Positions 1-9,473 of a DNA stretch of 64,000 bases are shown one piece after another. Both the position numbers and the translations under genes were made by a program. Positions within the stretch are counted from its first letter, which is position 1, and each line of letters starts with the position of its first letter. This DNA comes from Arachnia propionica (GTDB lineage Bacteria; Actinomycetota; Actinomycetes; Propionibacteriales; Propionibacteriaceae), in contig NZ_CP146373.1 of the NCBI RefSeq assembly GCF_037055325.1, positions 1,426,001 to 1,490,000 of the forward strand, in the 5' to 3' direction. Under the pieces are notes generated by a model. It made no database searches, had not been told where the DNA came from, and saw nothing but the letters and a program-made list of their open reading frames with translations.

Positions 1-1
1 C

Positions 2-118
2 GTGTGTCAGCGTCTGCGGATGTGGTGCCTGCTGGACGATCCCGACCTGGTGGCCACGTACAACTCCTACATCATCCCGATGATCCACGAGATCGGCAGG
101 CGGCCCACTGTCCCGTGA
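2..118 (+). CDS. C-terminal fragment of an unidentified protein
   Basis: An open frame enters from the left edge and runs 38 codons to a TGA at 116-118, seven bases before the convergent end of purL. The residues include a Trp-Cys pair, an acidic DDPD stretch and a hydrophobic YIIP segment, which gives ordinary protein-like composition. The 5' part lies outside the window, so no family can be named. The fit to a real gene end rests on frame continuity to the edge and the tight convergent spacing with purL. Confidence 0.5.
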   Translation: MCQRLRMWCLLDDPDLVATYNSYIIPMIHEIGRRPTVP

Positions 119-124
119 AACGAA

Positions 125-2443
125 TCAGCTCCTCATGGCATCCGGGATAGGCCGCGACCAGACCCTGTGGAATTCCGCCAACGGAACACTCAGCAAACCG
201 GTGACGTTCGCCTCCAGAGGCTCGATGACCTCACCGAGCCGCGTCAACGGGACACGGTTCTCGCGGCACAACGACTCCACCCGCTCCACCGATGACTCGG
301 GCATGGTCACCAGTGCCCGGGCTGCCGACTCGCTGAACAGCTGCACCGTCGGCTCCTCACCCGGCAGCGTGATGGTGAACCCGAAACCACCCTGCAGCGC
401 CGACTCCACCAGGCTCACCGCAAGGCCCCCCTCGCTGATGTCATGGGCGGAACGCATGAGTCGCTCCACAGCCGCGTCGCGGATCACCCTGGCCAGCCTG
501 GCCTCCGCTCGCAGATCCACGCGCGGCGGAACACCACCCAGGTGCCCGTCGTGGACGGCGTCGGCCCAGATCGAGCCCGACAGCTCCTCCCGTGCCGATC
601 CCAGCAGCCAGATCCCGTCACCGGCCTTCGCGAACCTCGAGCGCAGGCGCTTCGTGACGTCGTCGATCACGCCCAGCACACCGACGGTCGGGGTGGGAAG
701 GATCGGGGTTCCTCCGGTCTGGTTGTACAAGGAGACGTTACCGCCCGTGACCGGGATGCCCAGTTCCTTGCAGGCATCCACCAGGCCGAGGATGGCTTCG
801 ACGAAACTCCACATCACCTCCGGGTCCTCGGGGGAACCGAAGTTCAGACAGTCGGTGACCGCGACCGGCTCCGCCCCCGTCACCGCGACATTCCGGTACG
901 CCTCAGCCAGCGACTGCTGCGCCCCGACGTACGGGTTGAGATAGGTGAAACGCGAGTTTGCGTCGAGCGCGAGCGCGATACCCAGCCCCGTTTCCTCGTC
1001 GATCCGCAACATCCCGGCGTCCTCGGGCTGCGCCAGGACGGAGTTCCCGCGCACATACCGGTCGTACTGGTTGGTTATCCACGACTTGTCGGCGATGTTG
1101 CTGTGCGCCATCACCTTCATCCACGCGGAGCGCACCCCTTCGGGGGAGTTGTCCCGCGGCAGGTTCTCCGCGACATCGGCGTTGACCTGGTCCAGCCATT
1201 CCGGGCGGCGGTAGGAGCGGTGGTAGGTGGGGCCCTCGTGGGCGACGGTGCTGGGATCCACGTCGACGATGCAGTGGCCGTGCCAGTGAATGATGAGCCG
1301 TTCGCCGTCGGTGACCTCGCCAATGACGGTGGCCTCCACATCCCATGTGCGGCAGATCTCCATGAAACGTTCCACGTTCTTGGGTTCCACCACCGCCATC
1401 ATGCGTTCCTGCGACTCGCTCATCAGGATCTCCTCAGGAGCGAGGTTCGGGTCACGCAGCGGCACGAGGTCGAGGTTGATGGACATACCGCTGTTGCCTG
1501 CGGAGGCCAGTTCCGAGGTGGCGCAGGAGATTCCCGCGGCCCCGAAATCCTGGATGCCGACGATGATGCCGGCCTTGAACAGCTCGAGGGTGCACTCGAT
1601 GAGCAGCTTCTCCATGAAGGGGTCGCCGACCTGCACGCTGGGGCGTTTCGCGGGGCCGGTCTCGTCGAAGGTCTCGGAGGCCAGGATGGATGCTCCGCCG
1701 ATGCCGTCCCCGCCGGTGGCAGCGCCGAAGAGGATGACCTTGTTGCCGACCCCGGAGGCGCGAGCGCGGTGCAGGTCCTCGTGTCGCAGCACCCCGACGC
1801 ACAGGGCGTTGACGAGTGGATTGCCGAGATAGGTCCTGTGGAACTGCACCTCACCGCCAATGTTCGGCAGCCCCAGGCAGTTGCCGTAGCCACCGACTCC
1901 CGCGACGACACCGGGCAGGACACGGCGGGTATCGGCCTCGTCGAGCGGCCCGAAACGCAGCGAATCCATCACGCCGATGGGCCGGGCCCCCATCGCGAGG
2001 ATGTCGCGGACGATGCCTCCAACCCCGGTCGCCGCCCCTTGGTAGGGCTCGACAAAGCTCGGATGGTTGTGGGATTCCGCCTTGAACGTGACGGCATACC
2101 CCTGCCCGATGTCGACGACACCGGCGTTCTCACCGATGCCCGCGAGAAGCGGGCCGCGCGGGGTGTCCTGGCTGAGTTCGCCGAACTTCTTCAGGTGCAT
2201 CTTGGAGGATTTGTAGGAGCAGTGCTCCGACCACATCACCGAGTACATCGCCAGCTCGGCGCCGGTGGGGCGACGACCGAGGATCTCCCGGATGCGCGCG
2301 TATTCATCGTCCTTCACGCCGAGTGCCGCGTACGGCTGCTCCAGGTCGGGGGTTTCCAATGCATGAGCCACGGTGTCTGCCACGGGATCAAATCTATCGG
2401 TTGAAACCTCGATTTCGCGGGATGCCCCAGCCGCGGCATCCAT
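125..2443 (-). CDS. purL: Phosphoribosylformylglycinamidine synthase subunit PurL
   Basis: Large synthetase subunit of the de novo purine pathway. It uses ATP and glutamine-derived ammonia (from PurQ, with PurS) to convert FGAR to FGAM in the cytosol. The 772-residue product has the small-type PurL layout of two repeated AIRS-like halves. Visible landmarks are [11 protein letters not shown] near residue 70, [21 protein letters not shown] near 125, GGDGIGGAS near 245, a second GGNVSLYN block near 570, and [19 protein letters not shown] near 665. No PurQ or PurS gene lies in the window. The first 25 or so residues are not typical of the family and no clear ribosome binding site precedes the ATG, so translation may begin at the GTG about 20 codons downstream. 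Confidence 0.95.
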   Translation of the reverse strand: MDAAAGASREIEVSTDRFDPVADTVAHALETPDLEQPYAALGVKDDEYARIREILGRRPTGAELAMYSVMWSEHCSYKSSKMHLKKFGELSQDTPRGPLLAGIGENAGVVDIGQGYAVTFKAESHNHPSFVEPYQGAATGVGGIVRDILAMGARPIGVMDSLRFGPLDEADTRRVLPGVVAGVGGYGNCLGLPNIGGEVQFHRTYLGNPLVNALCVGVLRHEDLHRARASGVGNKVILFGAATGGDGIGGASILASETFDETGPAKRPSVQVGDPFMEKLLIECTLELFKAGIIVGIQDFGAAGISCATSELASAGNSGMSINLDLVPLRDPNLAPEEILMSESQERMMAVVEPKNVERFMEICRTWDVEATVIGEVTDGERLIIHWHGHCIVDVDPSTVAHEGPTYHRSYRRPEWLDQVNADVAENLPRDNSPEGVRSAWMKVMAHSNIADKSWITNQYDRYVRGNSVLAQPEDAGMLRIDEETGLGIALALDANSRFTYLNPYVGAQQSLAEAYRNVAVTGAEPVAVTDCLNFGSPEDPEVMWSFVEAILGLVDACKELGIPVTGGNVSLYNQTGGTPILPTPTVGVLGVIDDVTKRLRSRFAKAGDGIWLLGSAREELSGSIWADAVHDGHLGGVPPRVDLRAEARLARVIRDAAVERLMRSAHDISEGGLAVSLVESALQGGFGFTITLPGEEPTVQLFSESAARALVTMPESSVERVESLCRENRVPLTRLGEVIEPLEANVTGLLSVPLAEFHRVWSRPIPDAMRS

Positions 2444-2550
2444 GATGATGGATCGAAGTTCATCGGTGGCTCGACTGCCACCTGCTGCTGCCCTATGGTG
2501 GTGCCGGGCGCCGTCTCGAAGCCGAGCCGCCGGAAGGAGCCATCCAGGAC

Positions 2551-3687
2551 ATGACCCAGCCGACCCATTCCGAGGAGTTCTGCGAACGCTGCTGGAGCTT
2601 CGACCCGCTGGCCGACACCCGCCGCGACGACGACCCGCCGCTCGATGTCATCACCTCGGGCACCATCTTCTTCGACATCATCTTCGCGGGCCTGCCGCGC
2701 ATTCCCGAACCAGGCGAGGAACTATGGAGCACGGGGCTGGGATCCTGCCCGGGGGGCATCGCAAACCTGGCGACGGCGCTGGCCCGGCTGGGGTTGCGCA
2801 CGGGCCTGGTGGCGGGTTTCGGTGACGACGCCTACGCGGACTGGATCTGGGAAACCCTCCTGGAGCAGGAACACATCAACCTGACCACCTCACCCCGCTA
2901 CAACGATTTCCACACCTCCTTGACGGTTGCCGTCACCGTCGAGGGGGATCGCGCAATGGTCACCCACGGCCACGAGCTACCGGAGTCGTTGTCCTCCCAC
3001 ATCCTGGCAGCAGCGGCGTCGCGCACCGCGGTGGTCGATCTCGGCGGCGAAACCAATTGGTGGGACGAGTTGAAATCACGCGGCACCATCCTGTTCGCCG
3101 ACATCGGTTTTGACACCTCGGGTCGTTGGGATCCCGCAGATCTGCGGCCGCTGCGGTACTGCAAAGCGTTCACTCCGAATGCGGTGGAGGCCATGGCCTA
3201 CACCCGAACGGACTCCCCCAATCTGGCGGTGCGTAAACTCGCCGAACGCGTTTCCCTCGCCGTGGTGACCGACGGGGTCGGCGGAGCCTACGCCATCGAC
3301 CAGGACACGGGCGAGGAGGAGTGGTGTCCCGCGGTGGCGGCCACGGTCACCGACGCGACGGGTGCGGGGGACGTGTTCGCCTCGGGGCTGGTGCTGGGCT
3401 GCCTTGCGGGCTGGCCGCTGGAGCAGCGCCTGAAGTTCGCCTCGTTGACGGCTTCTCTGGCGGTACAGCAGTTCGGCGGTTCCCTGGCCGCCCCCGGGTG
3501 GGGGGACATCGCGGACTGGTGGCATTGTCTGCGCCGCAGGGCCACCGCGGGGGACCTGAGGGCCGCACACATAAGCCGTGACTACGGTTTTCTCGATGAC
3601 CTCATCCCCCGCCACCAGGTGCACAGCGTCCGGAGGGCCGAAGCAACCTTCGCCAACCACTCGGACCTGCCCAACAAACGACAGTGA
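2551..3687 (+). CDS. PfkB/ribokinase-family carbohydrate kinase
   Basis: Cytosolic sugar or nucleoside kinase of the PfkB fold, substrate not assignable. The N-terminal PfkB region [20 protein letters not shown] is followed by a [14 protein letters not shown] glycine block near residue 70. The second PfkB signature [12 protein letters not shown] is near residue 275; its Asp is the expected catalytic base and the GAGD forms the anion hole. The length (378 aa) is slightly above the family norm because of a roughly 30-residue N-terminal extension and a basic C-terminal tail. It is transcribed divergently from purL across a short gap of about 107 bp, which suggests shared regulation with purine synthesis but does not prove it. 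Confidence 0.88.
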   Translation: MTQPTHSEEFCERCWSFDPLADTRRDDDPPLDVITSGTIFFDIIFAGLPRIPEPGEELWSTGLGSCPGGIANLATALARLGLRTGLVAGFGDDAYADWIWETLLEQEHINLTTSPRYNDFHTSLTVAVTVEGDRAMVTHGHELPESLSSHILAAAASRTAVVDLGGETNWWDELKSRGTILFADIGFDTSGRWDPADLRPLRYCKAFTPNAVEAMAYTRTDSPNLAVRKLAERVSLAVVTDGVGGAYAIDQDTGEEEWCPAVAATVTDATGAGDVFASGLVLGCLAGWPLEQRLKFASLTASLAVQQFGGSLAAPGWGDIADWWHCLRRRATAGDLRAAHISRDYGFLDDLIPRHQVHSVRRAEATFANHSDLPNKRQ

Positions 3688-3702
3688 CATGGGTGCTGCT
3701 GG

Positions 3703-3776
3703 CGCCCCCGACGGGACTCGAACCCATACTGGAGCGGGTTTAAGCCGCTTGCCTCTACCGATTGGGCTACGGGGGC
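3703..3776 (-). tRNA. tRNA with anticodon UAA (tRNA-Leu), short variable loop
   Basis: A complete cloverleaf folds on the minus strand. It has a perfect 7-bp acceptor stem (GCCCCCG/CGGGGGC), a D-arm with a GG-containing 9-nt loop, a 5-bp anticodon stem AGCGG/CCGCT with loop CTTAAAC, and a T-arm with loop TTCGAGT. The anticodon (plus-strand 3740-3742) is UAA, which reads the Leu codon UUA. The variable region is only 5 nt (CCAGT), giving 74 nt in all, whereas bacterial tRNA-Leu normally has a long class II variable arm. TGG at 3700-3702 encodes the CCA tail directly. It lies six bases beyond the 3' end of ppx on the same strand. Confidence 0.85.
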
Positions 3777-3780
3777 CTGA

Positions 3781-4689
3781 TCAGGCCAGCAACTCCAAGG
3801 CTATTGCGTCGAGGATGTCTGTTTCGCTGATACGAATTTTTTCCTCCGGAATCCGCGAAATCGTCTCGTCGAGAATCAACGCCCCGGCCCCGATCACCCC
3901 GGCGCGCAGCGGCTGCATGCAGGGTTCCTGCTCTATGAGCTCCACCGGGGTGGTAAGCCAGTGCCTCGTCACCGCCTCGACATCACCGCGTTCCAGTACC
4001 AGGCCATGTACCGCCTCACGGGAGTAGCTCTCCAGTCCGAGCACCCGGGCACCGATGCTGGTGACGGTTCCCGCCACTCCGACCGCACCTGCAGCTGCCG
4101 CGAAGTCGATTCCGGAACCGTCCAACAGCTCACCGACGAAATCCCGGGCTGCCTTCTGCTCCTCCGAAGTCGGCGGATCGGTACGCAGGAAACGCTCCCT
4201 CAGCCGCACCGCACCGACATTGAGGGAAATCGAATGCAGGATCGTTCCAGCTCCGTCCGCGAGCACCAGTTCCGTGGAACCGCCGCCGATATCGATGACC
4301 AGGGTCGGTGAGGCCACGTCCAGGGCACAGAGCGCACCCGCACTGGACAACCGTGCCTCCTCCTGGCCAGGGATCACATCCACCCCCACGCCCAGGCGTT
4401 CACGCACCCCATCGACCAGCAGCCGCCGATTGGAGACGTCGCGGGCGGCGGAGGTCGCGACGAAACGCACCTTCTCCGCCCCATGGTCACGAACGATCCG
4501 GGCGAACTCTTCACACACCGCGAAGGTCCGGGCCAGTGCGTCGGGATGGAATTCTCCGGTGGCATCGACCCCCTGTCCGAGACGCGCCAGCCGCACTTCA
4601 CGCGCCAGTTCGACAGGGGCAGCGTGGCTTCCTGAGAGCACGAGCAGACGGATGGAATTGGTGCCACAGTCGATGGCGGCCACCGTCAT
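3781..4689 (-). CDS. ppx: Ppx/GppA-family exopolyphosphatase
   Basis: Hydrolyses terminal phosphates of polyphosphate, or pppGpp, as a member of the ASKHA fold. The start AAIDCGTNSIRLLV is the phosphate-1 loop, and DIGGGSTELVLADG near residue 140 is the second nucleotide/phosphate-binding loop. At 302 residues it is the short actinobacterial form without the C-terminal HD domain. The ATG at 4689 is chosen over an ATG six codons upstream because it has GAGGA at a proper distance and its ATGA overlaps the DUF501 stop. It is the last protein gene of the eno–ftsB-like–DUF501–ppx run. Confidence 0.9.
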   Translation of the reverse strand: MTVAAIDCGTNSIRLLVLSGSHAAPVELAREVRLARLGQGVDATGEFHPDALARTFAVCEEFARIVRDHGAEKVRFVATSAARDVSNRRLLVDGVRERLGVGVDVIPGQEEARLSSAGALCALDVASPTLVIDIGGGSTELVLADGAGTILHSISLNVGAVRLRERFLRTDPPTSEEQKAARDFVGELLDGSGIDFAAAAGAVGVAGTVTSIGARVLGLESYSREAVHGLVLERGDVEAVTRHWLTTPVELIEQEPCMQPLRAGVIGAGALILDETISRIPEEKIRISETDILDAIALELLA

Positions 4690-5216
4690 GCCGGTTCCTC
4701 GCAGCAATTCTCGCCCACCCGTTCACGAACCAGGGCCAGGGCCTCGTCGCCGAGGGGATTCACCCCCGTCCCCGCTGCCAAGGCGTGCCCCACGAGCACA
4801 TGGAGGCATTTCACCCTGGTTGGCATGCCGCCCGCCGAGATGCCCTCAATCTCCGGCACGACGCCGAGGGCGGTGCGATCGGCAAGGTAGGCCTCGTGGG
4901 CCGCCCGGTATCGTGCGGCGAGGTCCTCGTCCTCACCGAGCCGCCGGGTCATCTCCGCCATCAACCCGGAGGCCTCCAACGACGAACAGGCAGCGACATA
5001 GCGCGGATTGGTGAGGTAGTAGACGGTCGGGAAAGGGGTGCCGTTGTCGAGTCTGGGAAGGGTTGTGATGACCCCGGGCCGCCCGCAGGGACAACGCCAC
5101 GCCACCGCGACCACCCCCCGTGGAGTCCGTCCCAACTGGGTTTCTATCACCTCGAGATCAGCGGAATTCGGGGCCTCCCCCACAGGTTCCGGGGTGCGCC
5201 CGGTGTTGGTGTTCAC
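4686..5216 (-). CDS. DUF501 family protein
   Basis: Conserved actinobacterial protein of unknown function, 176 aa. The recognisable core begins at LGRTPRGVVAVAWRCPCGRP (residues 28-47, with a CxC pair), followed by TLPRLDNGTPFPTVYYLTNP. Its C-terminal part contains GGMPTRVKCLHVLVGHALA, a Cys/His-containing block that could bind metal. It starts with GTG preceded by AAGGA, six bases after the FtsB-like gene, and overlaps ppx by four bases. The eno–ftsB-like–DUF501–ppx order is common in Actinobacteria, as recalled from mycobacteria, and supports the call; it does not reveal the biochemical role. Confidence 0.85.
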   Translation of the reverse strand: MNTNTGRTPEPVGEAPNSADLEVIETQLGRTPRGVVAVAWRCPCGRPGVITTLPRLDNGTPFPTVYYLTNPRYVAACSSLEASGLMAEMTRRLGEDEDLAARYRAAHEAYLADRTALGVVPEIEGISAGGMPTRVKCLHVLVGHALAAGTGVNPLGDEALALVRERVGENCCEEPA

Positions 5217-5222
5217 GATTCC

Positions 5223-5795
5223 TTACTTCTCCTCCGCGGGCGCATCGGCCACTCCGACGGTTCCCCACATCTGCTGCCACCACATGCCGGTGCTGGGTTT
5301 GGTGGGGGCCAAGACGGTGGAGTCACCACCGATGGGTTTGCCATCGGCTCCGATCACCCGATACCCGGTCTCCCCCGGAACGACCCAGCCGAGCCGGGTC
5401 CTGGCCTCCGCCTTCACGAAAGCAGGGTCCTTCCAGCGCGTCAGCTGGTCGTCCAGGGTCGCGATCTCCTGCTTGCTCTGGGCAATCTGCTGCTGCAGTA
5501 TCGCCAGCTCCCTCGCCTGGGCGAAGTAGACACGCAGGCTCTGCGCGAGGGTGACCACCAGGGCGGCCATCACCACCCCCAAGATCAGCAACCGCCACGT
5601 CATCCCGAGCGCACGTTCGGAGGAGGATGGCCGGGGGCGTTCCTCCGTGGCCTGAGCTACAGCCTCCGCCTCCAGGGGGCGCGTGCGGGACCGTGCACTG
5701 GAAATCCGCTCACCTGGACGAGCAGCGGTCCGGGACCGCGGTGAACCACGTCCCGGACCACTGTGTACGGATTTGTTCCTGGGATTACTGGGCAT
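5223..5795 (-). CDS. Septum formation initiator, FtsB/DivIC family
   Basis: Bitopic membrane protein expected to work with FtsL and FtsQ in the divisome. The first 62 residues are a long, basic, Pro/Ser/Arg-rich cytoplasmic tail. A single membrane segment lies at about 68-88 (LLILGVVMAALVVTLAQSL). It is followed by a heptad-like coiled coil, ARELAILQQQIAQSKQEIAT, to about residue 120. The ARTRLGWVVPGETGYRVI block is the usual post-coil motif of the family. The C-terminal tail is Trp-rich and acidic. It lies between eno and DUF501 with short gaps of 30 and 6 bp, so it is probably cotranscribed with them. Confidence 0.88.
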   Translation of the reverse strand: MPSNPRNKSVHSGPGRGSPRSRTAARPGERISSARSRTRPLEAEAVAQATEERPRPSSSERALGMTWRLLILGVVMAALVVTLAQSLRVYFAQARELAILQQQIAQSKQEIATLDDQLTRWKDPAFVKAEARTRLGWVVPGETGYRVIGADGKPIGGDSTVLAPTKPSTGMWWQQMWGTVGVADAPAEEK

Positions 5796-5825
5796 ACGAC
5801 CAGTGTTACCGATGCGTGGGAGGCA

Positions 5826-7178
<1,353 letters not shown>

Positions 7179-7219
7179 TCACCTCCCAAATCGCCATACA
7201 CGGACGTTGGGAAACCCGG

Positions 7220-7507
7220 TCACCGGCGTTTGGAGACCTGGGCCACGAGTTCGCGACTGCACCCGATGGCCTTCGCCAGGGCACCGTAGGACCATCGTTC
7301 GGAATCTTCGTCACGCAGCTGACGGATCAAACGGTCCCGCTCGGCCCTCAACCGTGAGGCGTGGCGTTCCGCCTCAGCCGCCTGCTCGTGGAGCTCCCGG
7401 GCGCGAGCCGCCGTGAGGTCGGACACCCCCCGCGAACGCTGCGTGGCGCCGGCCCGGGCACTGGTTGGTGCCGGGACGACGCCACTGAGGGGATCATCAG
7501 AGCCCAC
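7220..7507 (-). CDS. Small helix-turn-helix protein overlapping the Ro60 gene
   Basis: A 95-aa basic protein. Its first 27 residues look unstructured. Residues 32-65 are a charged, Ala/Arg/Glu-rich helix of coiled-coil type. The C-terminal 25 residues (WSYGALAKAIGCSRELVAQV) read as a helix-turn-helix. The GTG start overlaps the Ro60 stop by 11 bases on the same strand, so the two are translationally coupled if this start is used; a GTG 27 codons later is an alternative. I do not recognise a named family. The position suggests a regulator or nucleic-acid-binding accessory of the Ro locus, which is inference only. Confidence 0.6.
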   Translation of the reverse strand: MGSDDPLSGVVPAPTSARAGATQRSRGVSDLTAARARELHEQAAEAERHASRLRAERDRLIRQLRDEDSERWSYGALAKAIGCSRELVAQVSKRR

Positions 7508-9068
7508 GCGAGAACTCCGAGATCAGGTTCGGAACGCTCAGGTCGAAACCTGCGACATCCAACATGCCGGGATCACCCGGGTCGGCGATGCTGAACTCGT
7601 TCGCGGCCATGCCCACCACGATGAGCTTCGCATCGATACCCATCGTGTCCCGGTACTGGGCCAGGGCCTGGTGCGGGTGGATCTTCCCGTGCCAGGTCTC
7701 GTTGTCGGTGTAGATGATGAAGGTGTCCACCTCCAGCTTCCGCTTGAGCGCGTGGAGCATCGGCTGTGCACAGTCCGTGGCTCCGAAGGGCAGGCCGTCG
7801 ATGCGACGCAGCACGTCGTCGAGACGCTGCCTGGGCGAAATGTCCAGCGGCATGAAACGGTCCTGGAAGGCCATCACCGAGGTCTGCGGTTCGGTGGCCA
7901 GCTGCACGAGGCAGAGAGCCGCCGAGGCCTCCCTCGGGGTGAGCGGGGTGCCCGCGAGACCTCCCCAGGCCATCGACCCGGAGACGTCGAGCCCCACGAG
8001 AGTCCGTTTCCCCGCCGGCGTGACCGCGCCGAAAGCTGCGTGGAAGGCCGCATCGAGGGCATCGGTCACCTTGGCGGTGGGCTCCCACGTCGAACCGCCC
8101 CGGAAGGAACGACCAGCCGCGTAGGTGCGGGCCGCCGCCAGCACGGCGACGGGGTGCACCCGTGCCCGACGAAGCCGCTCCGGATCGGTGAGCTGCGCGC
8201 ACACCTCGTCGGTGCGTCCCCCGAGCCCCGGCAGCAAACCGAGGCGGGTGAGCCGCGGCAGCTGCCTCAGCAACGCGGTCTGCGGGATACCGACATCCAG
8301 AAGCGCCTCCCACACCTCAGCCTTGGTCACGGCCTCGTCGGGGAGCATCTCCCAGGTGAGACGGTGCTGACGGATCAGCTCCACCCACCTCGCGACGTCA
8401 CGGGTCGCCTGGGCGGCCGTGAAACCGTGGATGAGCTGCGGGGTGTGCTCGTCGACACCGGAGCGCACGATCCACTCGAAGGTGGAACGCAGCTCCGGCA
8501 CCACCGTGGCGGGGTGGGACAGCCGCAGCAGGTCGCGGTGGCTCCAGCCCTCACGTTGCCGGTATTTGACCGCCTGGTGGGCCAGGGCCTCGGCGCCCCT
8601 GTCGAGGTACCAGGACCCGACAGCTCGCCGGAGCCCGCGACCCCAGCCACGGAACTGCCCGACGTACCTCGCGAAGGTGAACAGGTGCGTTCCCGTGCGG
8701 GCGACGCGCGGCAGGGCCGCCAGGGCCAGGGGCGCCGACTCCGCCACGGAGGCCGCGTAGGCCAGGGCGAACAGGGCCGGTCCCTGCTTGGGCGCGACGC
8801 CTCCCTCGGAGACCTCGACGATGGTCTCGACGAGGCCCGCCGGGTCGCTGGAGGCCATCCGAGTGAGGATCTTCGCATTGTCGAGCGCGAGCTCACGCGG
8901 AGCGGCGTAGTAGGTGCCACCGTCGACCCCCAGGGTCAGGAAGCGACGCAGGCGCGCCCGATCGTCGAGCTGGAAGGTGTACCCGCCCGCCGAGTTGGGG
9001 ACCTGACGTGCGTCGGCCGGTTCACTCTGCGGGGTGACTCGGGTGCTGATGGTGCGAAGGGGGTCCAT
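7497..9068 (-). CDS. rsr: Ro60/TROVE-domain RNA-binding protein
   Basis: Bacterial orthologue of the Ro autoantigen, a ring-shaped RNA-binding protein that binds Y RNAs and, in other bacteria, tethers to exoribonucleases for RNA quality control. Residues about 20-345 form the helical TROVE region, starting SAGGYTFQLDDRARLRRFL with GVDGGTYYA shortly after, as in other Ro proteins. A von Willebrand A domain follows. Its metal-site motif LVGLDVSGSMAWGG is near residue 355, with a later FIIYTDNETW strand. The 523-aa length fits the family. The ATG is preceded by AGGAGGCGAGGTC, a strong ribosome binding site. Two Y-RNA-like elements end only 45 bp upstream on the same strand. Confidence 0.92.
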   Translation of the reverse strand: MDPLRTISTRVTPQSEPADARQVPNSAGGYTFQLDDRARLRRFLTLGVDGGTYYAAPRELALDNAKILTRMASSDPAGLVETIVEVSEGGVAPKQGPALFALAYAASVAESAPLALAALPRVARTGTHLFTFARYVGQFRGWGRGLRRAVGSWYLDRGAEALAHQAVKYRQREGWSHRDLLRLSHPATVVPELRSTFEWIVRSGVDEHTPQLIHGFTAAQATRDVARWVELIRQHRLTWEMLPDEAVTKAEVWEALLDVGIPQTALLRQLPRLTRLGLLPGLGGRTDEVCAQLTDPERLRRARVHPVAVLAAARTYAAGRSFRGGSTWEPTAKVTDALDAAFHAAFGAVTPAGKRTLVGLDVSGSMAWGGLAGTPLTPREASAALCLVQLATEPQTSVMAFQDRFMPLDISPRQRLDDVLRRIDGLPFGATDCAQPMLHALKRKLEVDTFIIYTDNETWHGKIHPHQALAQYRDTMGIDAKLIVVGMAANEFSIADPGDPGMLDVAGFDLSVPNLISEFSRGL

Positions 9069-9113
9069 GACCTCGCCTCCTTTCTGGTTGTCGTGGTGAC
9101 CATGGATTCCTGG

Positions 9114-9253
9114 GACCGGGCGGGCGTGGGGTGACCACCGGCTGGGCTTGCGCCCGGCGCTCTGGGCCGCTGAGCTACCCCCGAAGGGGGCGGGATTCGA
9201 ACCCGCGACTCCTCATTAATAGTGATAACCGATGCTCTTCGGCCCGCCCGGTC
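9114..9253 (-). ncRNA. Candidate Y RNA (YrlA-like), proximal copy with permuted tRNA-like module
   Basis: A 140-nt structured element lies just upstream of the Ro60 gene, on its strand. Its ends form a perfect 12-bp stem (GACCGGGCGGGC with GCCCGCCCGGTC). Next comes a conserved internal loop (5' CGAAGAG; 3' GGTCACCCCAC) and a second stem ATCGG/CCGGT. The distal part mimics a tRNA in permuted order. First is a T-arm at 9190-9206 with loop TTCGAAT, then an acceptor-like CCCC-UUCG-GGGG hairpin at 9178-9189, then TA and a D-arm GCTC/GAGC whose loop holds GG, then a GGGC-GCAA-GCCC hairpin. A closed acceptor stem linking T-arm to D-arm is the known hallmark of bacterial YrlA RNAs. No T-run terminator is seen, so the ends may be processed. 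Confidence 0.82.
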
Positions 9254-9271
9254 TGGGACGTCGATACGCGA

Positions 9272-9430
9272 GGGCCGCCCGGGCGTGTGGTGACATCCGG
9301 GTGCATCATCGTTCGGAGACGACCGAACGCCGATCCGCGGAAGGCGGGCCGAGGGGATTTGAACCCCGAGCAGACCGAGCAGGTCCGCATTACCAATTTG
9401 ATAACCGAACATCGTCGGCCCGGGCGGTCC
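9272..9430 (-). ncRNA. Second candidate Y RNA, distal divergent copy
   Basis: A 159-nt element lies 18 bp upstream of the first one on the same strand. The terminal stem is 13 positions long with one A-C mismatch (GGACCGCCCGGGC against GCCCGGGCGGCCC). It shares with the proximal copy the post-stem block CGAcGA, the segment TCGGTTATCA and the 3' block GTCACCACAC. The second stem is TTCGG/CCGGA, where the outermost pair is reversed relative to the proximal copy. A T-arm-like GGGG-TTCAAAT-CCCC hairpin (9353-9367) and a short CCGC/GCGG acceptor-like hairpin remain. The D-arm motif is absent, and a 6-bp GTTCGG/CCGAAC hairpin stands near its place. It may be a Y RNA with a different effector module. 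Confidence 0.68.
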
Positions 9431-9473
9431 TCGCGCTGTGAAGTTTTGTTCCCACGGGCTCTTCAGCCCGTCA

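Noticed and set aside
443-2404. Long open frames on the strand opposite purL, mfd (13314-14936), glmU (29630-30967) and the Ro gene (7413-9134)
   Set aside because: They are high-GC antisense shadows of well-identified genes, with no start signals or known domains.
9175-9253. Ordinary tRNA gene suggested by the T-arm GCGGG-TTCGAAT-CCCGC
   Set aside because: No acceptor strand lies 5' of the T-arm in the correct order; the acceptor-like stem closes on itself with UUCG and the D-arm follows the T-arm, so the element fits a Y RNA and not a canonical tRNA.
9175-9396. Short open frames on both strands across the Y RNA region
   Set aside because: They cross the structured stems, have no ribosome binding site and show no family character.
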